Shown piece after piece: positions 22,628 through 34,048 of a stretch of DNA of 64,000 nucleotides. The notes under the pieces were generated by a model that searched no databases, was not told the DNA's origin, and worked only from the letters and a program-made list of their open reading frames with translations. Source of the DNA: Periplaneta americana (Eukaryota > Arthropoda > Insecta > Blattodea > Blattidae); assembly GCF_040183065.1 (NCBI RefSeq), contig NC_091125.1:128929121-128993120 (forward strand). The letters are read 5' to 3'. Positions within the stretch are counted from its first letter, which is position 1. Each line of letters begins with the position of its first letter. A program made the translations under genes and the position numbers.

Positions 22628-22980
22628 TATATTCCTCATCGTCGTCCGAAATTTCAATTTCCAGCTGCTGCATTCTTGCCAATTCATGAAAATATGCTCT
22701 TGTAGTTCATAGGATTCTATTTAGAAGGCAGACGACAATAATTCTTACGGTAATAAAATAATTGAATGCAACGGGTCTATTGGACACATGTTATGTAAAA
22801 GTGTAGTATATATGAACACGAATAAAAACATATATAAAATAAAAGAATAAAATACGAAATGTGCTATAGGTGTATAAAGGAAGTAACAAGAGTAGCATAC
22901 CTAGTGGGCAGAGTCACAAAGTGAATTAGTTATTTAGATGATAATAATTATTAAATGGACCCATGTTCTGCATCCTAGGG

Positions 22981-23320
22981 ATTCCCTTCACTCAAACTGG
23001 TAAACGTTTCTTTTAATTACTGAAAACCACATCCTTGTTTGTTCATTGCGTAGACCTCACTTTGAACTGTTATGATATTTACTGAATAGAAGGGACCAAT
23101 ATGCATTATGGATTGAGCCCGAATTTATTTGCTTTGGTAAATTTGGACTCAATCGATAATGCGTAACGTCCTGAGTGTTTTAAACCCACGTACGTATTAG
23201 ATCTCGAGATATTTCAGTTGAAGTAAAAGGTGAACAGATTTTTCAATTGGAGGGTGCTTTAAAAAAAGAACCCTTGTCCAAAAGAATGAAAATTTGAAAT
23301 ATGAAGCATGTAGAGCGCGT
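22981..23320. other. no gene recognised
   Basis: Sequence just right of the piggyBac element. It contains an imperfect inverted pair, tgcattatggattgagcccgaattt (23103) against aatttggactcaatcgataatgcg (23140), with arms of about 22 bases. No coding signal. Confidence 0.4.
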
Positions 23321-23324
23321 ATTA

Positions 23325-23460
23325 TCACGGCCATCTACTGGGTTAGTTGTTAGAGGAAAAAAAAAAACATCACAGTCCTATGTTGTAGGAGTGGAAATTT
23401 TCAGTGTGAAAACAACCATTCCAGGATGATGGTAGCATTTACAAATATCCTATCATATCA
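23325..23460 (+). repeat. dispersed repeat, copy 1
   Basis: Shares cggccatctac, tcctatgtt.taggagtg, aaattttcagt, aaacaacca and gatggtagcatttacaaata, in that order, with 47447-47590. The class is unknown; no termini or coding sequence were seen. Confidence 0.55.
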
Positions 23461-23904
23461 TCTTGAAACATTTATCCATCCACTTTTAAACTGTAGTAGA
23501 CTGGCAGTATTGCTTTTTATGAACGCGACAGAATCCATCCAGAGACAAATACTTTAGCATGTGAATTGTTGTATTATTATGGAGTCATCTTTAGGTGCAG
23601 AAGTAACCACATGGAAGACACGTAAGCAACTAAAGGAAAAGAAACAGGATATAATAGAAAAAGATAAAAGGAGAGGCATACTTCAGCCACAACAGATTAT
23701 TTTTTCTTATAATAACCTTTGCCCATAGCTACTTACATTTATACATGTATTAACATGAGGCAATTTAAGTTACGATGAATTTCGTACTTGAAGTGTCAAC
23801 AACACCTATGCCAGACAGTTTTTTGTTTCTCTTGAACATTTATGTTTTTGGACTATGGTTGTTGTTTTTTCAATAAATATTTTAATAAGTAGATTATATT
23901 GAAT

Positions 23905-24470
23905 GGCTGCATCTACCTAATTAGTGTTACTTACCTCACTTTAAACGAATGATTTAATGACTTGAATTTAATACAGATTCTCATTTCTTTCCTTCACAGA
24001 ACCGGCTACGACAAAAAACCCGAATTAGACGAATTTCTTAAGTTGCATCCACCTAATTAATGTTACTTACCTGACTTTAACCGAGTGATTTAATGACTTG
24101 AATTTAATACAGATTGTCATTTATTTCTTTCACAGACCCAGATATGACTAAAAAAAAACACCCAACTTAGACGAATATGGTAAGTTGCATCCACCTAATT
24201 AATGTTACTTACCTGACTTTAACCGAGTGATTTAATGACTTGAATTTAATACAGATTGTCATTTATTTCCTTCACAGACCCAGATATGACTAAAAAAACA
24301 CCCAACTTAGACGAATTTGGTAAGTTGCATCCACCTAATTAATGTTACTTACCTGACTTTAACCGAATGATTTAATGACTTGAATTTAATACAGATTGTC
24401 ATTTATTTTCTTCACAGAACCAGATACGACTGAAATAAAAACCCAACTTAGACGAATACAGTAAGTTCAC
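23905..24470 (+). repeat. tandem array, four units of about 140 bp with splice-like borders
   Basis: The motif gttgcatccacctaatta recurs at 24042, 24184 and 24324 (periods 142 and 140), with a diverged first unit at about 23905. Each unit holds a pyrimidine-rich acceptor-like tract ending cttcacag, a 39-44-base segment such as PDMTKKTPNLDEF in one frame, and gtaagtt in three of four units (ttaagtt in the first). The putative mini-exons differ in length (42, 44 and 43 bases in units 2-4), so they do not keep a common frame. Confidence 0.75.
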
Positions 24471-24494
24471 ATTTACCAATATTTATTTACTTAT

Positions 24495-24750
24495 TTCCGG
24501 TGGCACATCCAGAAATATGGGGTTTGGGAAGGCATTTATAATCATTGTCACAGAGCAATATTAAAGCGGTATAACTGGATGTGGATGTATCGAAAAGAAC
24601 AGACAGCGTCACTGATTGTGATTGGCTGTTGGCAATAGTTAGGACGAGTAGACACGCTCCAAATAAAATTTACAGAACTTCGAACATTATCCATAGTTTG
24701 AGCTTTTTAAAATAAAATAGGCTATGTTGTAAAAACCTGTTTAAAATGAA
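24495..24750 (+). repeat. dispersed repeat (pair with 26853-27095), copy 1
   Basis: Shares ggcacatccagaaat, cagacagcgtcactga, gctccaaataa, cagaac.tcgaacattat and a downstream ataaa..cgttgta-type stretch with 26853-27095, in the same order and orientation. About 2.36 kb separates the copies, and the degenerate RTE copy lies between them. The class is unknown. Confidence 0.6.
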
Positions 24751-24931
24751 AATGGCGATTTTTTTCATATTTTTATAACTTAATTTTTATTTTATTTCAT
24801 TATAAACAATGTTATTGAATTGCTCATGGTTGTATGTATTGTATTCTAATATTTAATTTTCAATAACTAACTGAAATTATTTCAAATTTATATTATAGCA
24901 CATCGACAGTCATTGCTTGCAAATGTGTTTT

Positions 24932-26560
24932 CCTTACTTACAAATAACTTTTAAGGAACTCGGAGGTTCATTGCCGCCCTCACATAAGCCCGCCATCGGT
25001 CCCTATCCTGTGCAAGATTAATCCAGTCTCTATCATCATATCCCACCTCCCTCAAATCAATTTTAATATTAACCTCCCATCTTCGTCTCGGCCTCCCCAA
25101 AGGTATTTTTCCTTCCGGTCTCCCAATTAACACTCTAAATGCATTTCTGGATTCGCCCATACGTACTACATGCCTGCCCATCTCAAACGTCTGGATTTAA
25201 TATTCCTAATTACTGTATGGCAGGTGAAGAATTCAATGCGTGTAGTTCTGCGTTGTGTAAGTTCATGTATTCTCCTGTAACTTCATCCCTTTTAGCCCAA
25301 ATATTTTCCTAAGAACCTTATTCTCAAACACCCTTAATCTCTGTTCCTCTCTCAAAGTGTGAGTCCAAGTTTCAGAACCACACAGAACAACCGGTAATAT
25401 AATTATTTTATAAATTCTAATTTTAAGATTTTTTGATAGCAGACTAATGACAAAAGCTTCTCAAACGAATAATAACAGGCATTTCCCATATTTATTCTGA
25501 GTTTAATTTCCTCTCGAGTGTCATTTATATTTGTTACTGTTGCTCCAAGATATTTGAAATTTTCTACACCTTCGAAGGATAAATATCCAATTTTTATATT
25601 TTCATTTCTTACAATGTTCTGGTCACGAGACATAATCATATACTTAGTCTTTTCGGGATTTACTTCCAAACGTATCGCTTTACTTGCTTGAAGTAAAATA
25701 TTTCCGTGCTTTCCCTAATCGTTCTTGGATTTTCTCCTAACATATTCACGTCATTCGCATATACAAGAAGCTGATGTAACCCGTTCAATTCCAATCCCTG
25801 TCTGTTATCCTGAACTTACCTAATGGCATATTCTAGAGCAAAGTTAAAAAAAAGGTGACAGTACATCTCCTTATTTTAGCCCGCAGTGAATTGGAAAAGA
25901 ATCAGACAGAAGCTGGCCTATACGTACTCTGCTGTAAGTTTGACTGAGATACATTTTAATTAATCGAACTAGTTTCTTGGGAATACCGAATTCGATAAGA
26001 ATGTTATATAAATTTCTCTCTTAACCGAGTCATATGGGTTTTTGAAATCTATGAATAATTAATGTACTATACCGTTATGCTCCTATTTTTTTCCAATATC
26101 TGTCGAATACGAAAAATCTTTTCAACAGTCGATCTATTAGGTACGCCTAAAACCGCACCGATGATCCCCAATAATTTCATCTACATATGGATTTAATCTT
26201 CTCAAAAGAATACAGGACAAAATTTTGTAGGGTGTCAACAAAAGTGATATCCCTCGAAAGTTACTACAGTTAATCTTGTTCCCCTTCTTAAAAATAGGTA
26301 TAATTATGGACTGCTCCCATTGTTCTGGTACAATTTTCTTTTCCCAAATAGCAAGTACAAGCTTATAAATTCGTTAGATAATGCGCTTTCACCCTCTTGT
26401 ATTAATTCTGTTGGAATTTGATCGATACCTGGAGACTTGTAATTTTTAAGATTTTCTTTCGCAATTTCGACTTCAGAAAGTGTGGGTTCGGTATAAATGG
26501 CTCAGCAGTTTGTATTTGAATTTTGTCCCGATCATTTCTATTTGGCCTACGTGTTTTCCA
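24932..26560 (-). mobile_element. RTE-like element (family C), degenerate RT copy
   Basis: On the minus strand the order is ENLKNYKSPGIDQIPTELIQ (about 26400), IIIPIFKKGN (about 26290), HRCGFRR (about 26150), RLIKMYLSQTYSRVRIGQ (about 25920), GDVLSPFFFNFALEYAI (about 25850) and [10 protein letters not shown] (about 25760). The C-terminus RWAYVRAA..LRVP comes before an agtaagg-type tail near 24932. There are many stops and frameshifts. The RT box YADD reads YAND. A related 3' end lies at 59290-59900. Confidence 0.75.
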
Positions 26561-26852
26561 CAATGTCAACATTAAGAACTTTGTCTTGTAATGGAAGAGA
26601 GGCAAATTTCAATTTACTGTATAGCCTATGTTACCTTGTAGTGTCGTCAGTAACATATCTAAAGTTCATTAATTTTGGTGTACGTTTTTAACAAAATGGA
26701 GCAGGACTTTGAACCACCCTATGTTTTTTTTTAAATAGGATGATTGTTTTATATTTTTACATTTTTCGTAAGTCTATAATCAATATACAAAAAAATTGTT
26801 TATATTCCAAATGCAAAGTTCTTATTTAGGTCTACCATTCTCCATTTGTTTT

Positions 26853-27095
26853 CAGCGGCACACCCAGAAATGTGGTTTGGGTTAGGGAAACTTCATAATC
26901 ACTGTCACAGAGGCAAATGAAAGTTGTAGAAATAAATCCTTAAGGAAAAGCGTTGATGGTTAGACAAGTACAGACAGCGTCACTGAATGTAATTCGCTGG
27001 TGGGAATGGAGAAGCTCCAAATAAGTCACAGAACATCGAACATTATGGAAAGTTCTAGATCTTAAAATAAATACGTTGTAGAAGTTTATCCACAT
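26853..27095 (+). repeat. dispersed repeat, copy 2 (pair with 24495)
   Basis: Same block order as 24495-24750, at moderate identity by eye with several indels. Confidence 0.55.
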
Positions 27096-27182
27096 AGTAA
27101 CCTATATAAAATTAAATGTAAAAAAGCACACGTTTCAAAATATTAAAAACCCTTCTACTTCTACCTTCCTTTCTCGTTGAGT

Positions 27183-28546
27183 TATAATTAACCACCCTGA
27201 AACCGAAAATAGCTTTTTTGAAATTTGTGTTTGTATGTCTGTCTGTCTGTCTGTATGTTACCTTTTCACGCGATAATGGCTGAACGGATTTCGATGAAAA
27301 TTGGAATAAAAATTAAGTCCATTGTAACTTAGATTTTAGGCTATATGGCATTCAAAATACATTATTTAAAAGGGGGGTTATAAGGGGGCCTGAATTAAAT
27401 AAATCGAAATATCTCGCTTATTATTGATTTTTGTGAAAAATGTTACAATAACAAAAGTTTCTTTAAAAATAATTTGCGATAAGTTTTATTCCTTGAAAAA
27501 TTTTGATAGGACTGATATTTAATGAGATAAATGAGTTTTAAAATTAAAATAACTGCCATCAAAAGCCGCGTAATGAATTAAAAAACCAAATGACTTCGTC
27601 TATAAAGGGCCTTGGACAGCAACAATCGAAAGCTAAGAAAGATAGCCTACAGATAATGTTTGTATGAAGTAATATCGGAAGCAAAATTAACCGATTTGTA
27701 TAATTAATTATTATTTCACCGTTGGAAAGTGTAGTTTCTCTAGATGGACATAATACTATAATGTTATTACAGTAACTTCTGATATAATGTAATATAATAT
27801 AATATAATATAATATAATATAATATAATATAATATAATATAATATAATATAATATAATATAATATAATATAATATAATATAATATAATATGATATGATAT
27901 GATATGATATGATATGATATGATATGATATGATATGATATGATATGATATGATATGATATGATATGATATGATATGATATGATATGATATGATATGATAT
28001 GATATGATATAATATGATATAATATAATATAATATAATATAATATAATATAATATAATATAATATAATATAATATAATATAATATAATATAATATAATAT
28101 AATATAATATAATATAATATAATTTAATTTAATTTAAGTTATTTGAAGGGTTCACAACCATAGTGGGCCAAGCGACATTTACTGAATACGTAGAAAACAA
28201 GGGTTAAAATTAAGTTATTTCCATAATTCAATGGAAACCTATAACAAGTAAAATAAAATATACACATTAAATGTAAATGATGTCAATCTTCATTAAACTA
28301 TGGTTGCATGTAATAAAAATGAAGAAACAGGTTAAAGGAATTGTCATTGCACCAAATGAGTGTGTCGGGACCAAAATTATCGCATTTTAATTATTTGGAT
28401 GCAATTTAAATTAAGTAACATATTAAACGATTTATCCTTCTATCAAACAAGAATGTTCCCTTGATCAAATGTCTTATTTTAATTATGTAATTACGTACTT
28501 TATATTTATTTCTAACGGGTGCAGCGGAGCGCAAGGGTACGGCTAG
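27183..28546 (+). mobile_element. non-autonomous Helitron with a central pentanucleotide satellite
   Basis: The 5' region (caccctgaaaccgaaaat, and then cttttcacgcgataatggct) matches the start of the element at 32567. The 3' end is a GC-rich stretch, gggtgcagcggagcgcaagg, followed by CTAG at 28543-28546 and a T, as expected for Helitrons inserting between A and T. The first bases of the 5' end are missing or diverged. No Rep/helicase coding sequence is present. Confidence 0.65.
27785..28122 (+). repeat. (AATAT)n - (GATAT)n - (AATAT)n satellite
   Basis: About 338 bases of a 5-base unit. The outer thirds are AATAT and the middle (about 27890-28012) is GATAT, with one AATAT-type unit near 28010. 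The nearly symmetric layout suggests that a G variant arose once and was spread by slippage. Confidence 0.95.
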
Positions 28547-29555
28547 TAATAAATATTTCCGTGAATATCCCAAAAACCAAGAATAGATACCAGAATAATA
28601 AATTCAAAGTTGTCTATAAATACACAAATATAAAGTAAAGCAGCACTAAAAAAAAAAAAAAAAAATTGGTGGTGGTGGTGGTGGTGGTGGTGGTAGTGGT
28701 GGTAGCGACGGCGACGACGAAAACTACGTTAATAACTACCACCCGTACTACTGAAATCCCGGTCAGGGCAATTTTTGTCTTAGAAATTCGCCACTGGTTG
28801 TACTGCGATATCTCATGTGGGCATAAATGGTATTTGAGTCGTGATGGTCGTCCAGCACCAAGTCGACAAACGACTCCAAATGAAAAAATGCCGCACTGAT
28901 GATAAGATATCGTTGAAAGTACAAAAGACTTCCGTCTATATTTTATAGAGTTACGAAATTTTTGTATTATCGTTAGTCACAACTTTACACACCGGGACTC
29001 GATTTCAAATTTATACAAGTGTATCTTCTAAGTCAATATATGACCATTACTTCCCTAATAGAACAAACTCCACTCTTTTAGATGTGTTTTACAGAATGAA
29101 AGATTGGTTAAATAATAAATTGTCCTAACATGATTCGAGAATTATTTTGAACTAGTTTGTTGACAATCGAGAAAACTGAACTAGATTAAAGATCGAAATA
29201 CATATATTAATCAAGAGAGCAAAATTTCCAATCCAATTAAAGTTACATTTTCAGTTTAAACTATACAAGATTGAGATATTTTTGGTCTTTACTGGCTAAT
29301 TTCAGTATTTCTGGTAAGTCTAATTTCTCTGTTCTAACCTTTGTAACTGCAAAGACAGAGCTGTGAAAACAACAAAAATATAAATCTTGGATTTCGAGTC
29401 AGCAGGGACTGAGATGTTTCAAATCAAGTCTGCAAATACAAATTTTTCAATTCGAGTTAGTAACGACGAATGTTTGAATTCAATTTCAGCCAGCGGCGCA
29501 AGAGATGCGATAAACAGAGGCAAGCCAGTTCTGAGAAGTTGTGAGAAGCGGAAGC
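28547..29555. other. no gene recognised; A-tract and GGT repeat
   Basis: An A-tract at about 28648-28665 runs into a (GGT)n-like purine/pyrimidine stretch at 28668-28720. The rest is AT-rich. Bases 29490-29550 already contain words of the following repeats (gttgtgagaagcggaagcag). Confidence 0.5.
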
Positions 29556-32030
29556 AGATTAATAATAGTGAAGAAAAGCAGACAGATTAATAGTGAAGAA
29601 AAGCAGACAGATTAACAGTGAAGAAAAGCAGACAGATTAACAGTGAAGAAAAGCAGACAGATTAACAGTGAAGAATAGCAGACAGATTAACAGTGAAGAA
29701 AAGCAGACAGATTAACAGTGAAGAAAAGCAGACAGATTAACAGTGAAGAAAAGCAGACAGATTAACAGTGAAGAAAAGCAGACAGATTGACAGTGAAGAA
29801 AAGCAGACAGATTGACAGTGGAGAAAAGCAGACAGATTGACAGTGAAGAAAAGCAGACAGATTGACAGTGAAGAAAAGCAGACAGATTGACAGTGAAAAA
29901 AAGCAGACAGATTGACAGTGAAGAAAAGCAGACAGATTGACAGTGAAGAAAAGCAGACAGATTGACAGTGAAGAAAAGCAGACAGATTAACAGTGAAGAA
30001 AAGCAGACAGATTAACAGTGAAGAAAAGCAGACAGATTAACAGTGAAGAAAAGCAGACAGATTAACAGTGAAGAAAAGCAGACAGATTAACAGTGAAGAA
30101 AAGCAGACAGATTAACAGTGAAGAAAAGCAGACAGATTAAGAGTGAAGAAAAGCAGACAGATTAACAGTGAAGAAAAGCAGACAGATTAACAGTGAAGAA
30201 AAGCAGACAGATTAACAGTGAAGAAAAGCAGACAGATTAACAGTGAAGAAAAGCAGACAGATTAACAGTGAAGAAAAGCAGACAGGTTAACAGTGAAGAA
30301 AAGCAGAAAGATTAACAGTGAAGAAAAGCAGACAGATTAACAGTGAAGAAAAGCAGACAGATTAACAGTGAAGAAAAGCAGACAGATTAACAGTGAAGAA
30401 AAGCAGACAGATTAACAGTGAAGAAAAGCAGACAGATTGACAGTGAAGAAAAGCAGACAGATTAACAGTGAAGAAAAGCAGACAGATAAACAGTGAAGAA
30501 AAGCAGACAGATTAACAGTGAAGAAAAGCAGACAGATTGACAGTGAATATAGGCAGACAGATTGATAGTGAAGAAAAGCAGACAGATAGATAGTGAAGAA
30601 AAGCAGACAGATTAATAGTGAAGAAAAGCAGACAGGTTAATAGTGAAGAAAAGCAGACAGATTAATAGTGATGAAAAGCAGACAGATTATTAGTGAAGAA
30701 AAGCAGACAGATTAATAGTGAAGAAAAGCAGACAGATTAATAGTGAAGAAAAGCAGACAGATTAATAGTGAGAAAAGCAGACAGATTAATAGTGAAGAAA
30801 AGCAGACAGATTAATAGTGAAGAAAAGCAGACAGATTAACAGTGAAGAAAAGCAGACAGATTAACAGTGAAGAAAAGCAGACAGATTAACAGTCAAGAAA
30901 AGCAGACAGATTAACAGCGAAGAAAAGCAGTCAGATTAACAGTGAAGAAAAGCAGTCAGATTAACAGTGAAGAAAAGCAGACAGATTAACAGTGAAGAAA
31001 AGCAGACAGATTAACAGTGAAGAAAAGCAGACAGATTAACAGTGAAGAAAAGCAGACAGATTAACAGTGAAGAAAAGCAGACAGATTAACAGTGAAGAAA
31101 AGCAGACAGATTAACAGTGAAGAAAAGCAGACAGATTAACAGTGAAGAAAAGCAGACAGATTAACAGTGAAGAAAAGCAGACAGATTAACAGTGAAGAAA
31201 AGCAGACAGATTAACAGTGAAGAAAAGCAGAACAGATTAATAGTGAAGAAAAGCAGACAGATTAACAGTGAAGAAAAGCAGACAGATTAACAGTGAAGAA
31301 AAGCAGACAGATTAGCAGTGAAGAAAAGCAGACAGATTAACAGTGAAGAAAAGCAGACAGATTCACAGTGAAGAAAAGCAGACAGATTCACAGTGAAGAA
31401 AAACAGACAGATTAACAGTGAAGAAAAGCAGACAGATTAACAGTGAAGAAAAGCAGACAGATTAACAGTGAAGAAAAGTAGACAGATTAACAGTGAAGAA
31501 AAGCAGACAGATTAACAGTGAAGAAAAGCAGACAGATTAACAGTGAAGATAGGCAGACAGATTGATAGTGAAGAAAAGCAGACAGATTGACAGTGAAGAA
31601 AAGTAGACAGATTAACAGTGAAGAAAAGCAGACAGATTAACAGTGAAGAAAAGCAGACAGATTAATAGTGAAGAAAAGCAGACAGATTAATAGTGAAGAA
31701 AAGCAGACAGATTAATAGTGAAGAAAAGCAGACAGATTAATAGTGAGGAAAAGGAAACAGATTAATAGTGAGGAAAAGGAAACAGATTAATAGTGAAGAA
31801 AAGGAAACAGATTAATAGTGAAGAAAAGCAGACAGATTAAAAGTGAAGAAAAGCAGACAGATTAATAGTGAAGAAAAGCAGACAGATTAATAGTGAAGAA
31901 AAGCAGACAGATTAATAGTGAAGAAAAGCAGACAGATTAATAGTGAGGAAAAGGAAACAGATTAATAGTGAGGAAAAGGAAACAGATTAATAGTGAAGAA
32001 AAGGAAACAGATTAATAGTGAAGAAAAGGA
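29556..32030 (+). repeat. 25-bp minisatellite, about 98 copies
   Basis: The consensus unit is aacagtgaagaaaagcag followed by acagatt, 25 bases, very homogeneous over 2.5 kb. Variants come in blocks: attgacagtg around 29790-29970, attaatagtg around 30600-30830 and 31650-32000, and aaggaaacag at 31750-31800 and 31950-32020. Single units of 24 (near 30770) and 26 bases (near 31230) shift the register. A rare pair of variants (ataggcagacagattgatag) appears near 30548 and 31548, almost exactly 1000 bases (40 units) apart. Confidence 0.95.
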
Positions 32031-32295
32031 AAGTTGTGAGGAGGCAGCGGAACAATTGTGAGGGGGCAGCGGAACAATTGTGATAAGTTGGCTGCGGAAC
32101 AATTGTGACGAGGAGGCAGCGGAACAATTGTGATAAGGGGGCAGCGGAAAAATTGTGACAAGGGGGCAGCGGAACAATTGTGACGTGGAGCAGCGGAACG
32201 AGTGTGACAAGGAGGCAGCGGAACAATTGTGAGGACGCAGCGAAACAATTATGAGAAAGAGGCGGCGGAACAGTTGTGAGAGGAGGCAAAGTCGT
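32031..32295 (+). repeat. second minisatellite, unit 25-31 bp, about ten copies
   Basis: Unit of the type ggcagcggaacaattgtgac with variable spacers (aagg, gagg). It adjoins the 25-bp array directly. Similar words at 29510-29550 flank the other side of that array, so the 25-bp array may have expanded inside an older copy of this repeat. Minus-strand frames through it are proline- and serine-rich but only reflect the repeat. Confidence 0.85.
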
Positions 32296-32566
32296 GAGAA
32301 GCAGGAACGTTTGAATCGCAACGAGAAGCGGAGTAACAAGCGCATTAAATTAACTAGTAGCTAGCAAAATAGATGTTCGTTGTCAACTTATGTAATATTG
32401 AATGCTGAACTAAATTGCAGTCATCTGTATAAAGTACTTTAATTATTTTATATAATAAATTAGTGTTGTGTTGAAAGCTGCTTCTTGTTCCTCAATTTGA
32501 GCTCGAGTTAGAATTAGACAGCTGAAGGTCTTCTTTGACTTGGACACATCAGACATTCTTCAATCT
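32296..32566. other. no gene recognised; AATAAA-bearing sequence
   Basis: Contains ataataaattagtgttgtgt and then ctgcttcttgttcctcaatt, which looks like a polyadenylation region and could be the end of an LTR-type element. No second LTR was found, so this is only noted. Confidence 0.3.
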
Positions 32567-32762
32567 ATACTATAAATTCAGTAGCATTAATTTTTCTGGT
32601 AATTTTCCCTTTTTCAAAAATAATTGGTTCTAACTTGTGTAATTATTCACCCTGAAACCGAAAATCGCTTTTTTGACATTTTTGTTTGTATGTGTGTGTC
32701 TCTGTCTGTTACCTTTTCACGCGATAATTGCTTAACCGATTTATATGAAAATTGGAATATAC
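32567..32762 (+). mobile_element. Helitron 5' end fragment
   Basis: Starts with TCTATACTATAAA after an A, as Helitron 5' ends do, and continues with caccctgaaaccgaaaatcg and cttttcacgcgataattgct, like 27183. Homology stops near 32762. No CTRR-type 3' end was found downstream, so it is truncated. Confidence 0.6.
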
Positions 32763-33505
32763 GTGGTACAGTCATTAAGTTCTAAGATTTCACGCCTGGA
32801 GGGTAGGCTCCCACAAGAATCTGGATGTATCACAAGATGCCGCATAACACGGCATACATTTAAACCAAGAGGAGTAGAAATAGAATTCTACTCCTCTTGT
32901 TCTTTATGTTGTACTTGGAACTTCGTTGGATGAAGTTGGTACTTGAAACTCTCACGTGGTTGGAGGGGGGCGCATGGAAATTGAAATCCTTGCGGTGGCG
33001 CGAACTTTAATATTAACATTTGTAAGACTGGCCAATTATCTGTAATGTTATAGTAAGTATTTAATAATCTGTAATATTCATTCCCGCTTTATGGTTTATT
33101 TCACCATTAGTTGACTAATTCTGTTTTATAAACATTCTACAAAGTCATAAAGTACGCATAGGTACTATTATTAATTCATTGATCAGCTGATTCTATACAA
33201 AGGTTAAAGTCATAAATGGTAATGAGTGGTTTAGTTACAATGTCTGTATGTCGTTTGTTGAGGTTAAGTCTGACAAGCACAAGTTTTTGTGCTATCTTCT
33301 CTGTTATCAAAGAACGACAAAAATGTTGTAGCATTATTTGTTGGAAACTACCCATATAAGTACTGATTTGGAGAGCGAGGTTTAATGCGAAGTTTAAATC
33401 ACACTTTGGTAAAGATGCGATTCCAACATTTTACTAACCCACTGCGGGGTTTCCAGGTTTCAGTACTGCCAATATATATATCTTTTTTTATTTATGAAAT
33501 TGTAA

Positions 33506-33558
<53 letters not shown>

Positions 33559-33711
33559 GTTATTATAACTGTGCATTAAGAAAAGTAAAAATAAAAATTA
33601 ATGATTTGTTTTTTTTTATTATGTAATAGAGAGAACAGAAATTACATACCATATGTTTTAAATGTTATGTTATTTTTTTTAGTTGGCTACCATGTCTTTA
33701 TAACTTTATGT
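32763..33711. other. no gene recognised; 13-bp palindrome and (ATT)n
   Basis: A 13-base inverted repeat aagaggagtagaa/ttctactcctctt with a 6-base spacer lies near 32868-32899. An (ATT)n run of about 48 bases lies at 33510-33558. No coding signal. Confidence 0.45.
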
Positions 33712-33892
33712 ACGAAAACCAACGAGTTAGAAAGAGAAGACTATAGAGTGGTCATGTTGTCCTGTACAGCGCTCTTTGCGGTGCCACCGCGAAACACGGC
33801 AGATCTGAGCTAAGCGCCCACCTTTGTAAAAATTCGTCTGCTTACAATGTTGTATAACGGAGGTAAGAAGCACAAATAAACGAAGAAAAAAC

Positions 33893-33966
33893 ATGCCTGT
33901 TGTGTGTGCTGCATATAACTGCAATGTCAAAAGGAAAAAGACAACTGATATATCATATTTCATGTA
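33893..33966 (+). pseudogene. THAP domain, N-terminal exon fragment
   Basis: ATG at 33893 reads MPVVCAAYNCNVKRKKTTDI and then SYF before a stop. This is the opening of a THAP zinc finger (M-P-x-x-C-x-A-x-x-C). A possible donor gtaaat follows the codons for SYF at about 33962, where THAP exons of P-type transposases could be spliced. The remaining C and H ligands are not visible downstream, so only the first half of the finger is here. THAP domains bind the transposon ends. Confidence 0.7.
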
Positions 33967-34048
33967 AATTTTATGAAGTTAAGTCCATAGTTTTGTTAAT
34001 TAGCAGCATGTTTTTCATGCATAAATGTGTAACAACGCCCGGCATAAA

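Larger units (their letters stand above)
18937..22673 (-). pseudogene. piggyBac transposase, interrupted
   Basis: The N-terminus starts at ATG 22673 (MQQLEIEISDDDEE), is cut by the Tc1 element, and resumes as APHEDKVSSAELDSDGV near 20940. The DDE core includes GPSRGIRT, WDLFISQ, NVTIDEQLVSFRGRC (first Asp), NITMDKTRET (second Asp region) and RTKGGVDVMDQKV (third Asp region). The C-terminal Cys-rich domain reads RRCFLCPTVADRNTKSICHV and then, across the SINE, NNVCTVVCSKCKD and a stop at 18937. There are frameshifts near 20850, 19830 and 19290 besides the three insertions, so no function remains. Confidence 0.85.
18543..22980 (-). mobile_element. piggyBac element carrying three later insertions
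   Basis: The left end is TTAA (18539-18542) followed by ccctaggatgca; the right end is tgcatcctaggg at 22969-22980. These 12-base inverted repeats start with CCC, as in piggyBac. The right flank is ATTC rather than TTAA, so the duplication has decayed. Subterminal acatgggtcc-type repeats occur at both ends (18583, about 22765 and 22957). The transposase runs on the minus strand, 22673 to 18937. Insertions: SINE 18969-19273, hAT-like MITE 20329-20510, Tc1 element 20984-22627. Confidence 0.85.

Noticed and set aside
28666-28899. Poly-valine frame
   Set aside because: Product of a (GGT)n microsatellite after an A-tract.
29556-32030. A CRISPR array
   Set aside because: The units are contiguous 25-base tandem copies with no unique spacers, in an insect genome; it is a minisatellite.
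31962-32345. Proline- and serine-rich minus-strand frames
   Set aside because: Three overlapping frames over a minisatellite; open only because of repeat composition.
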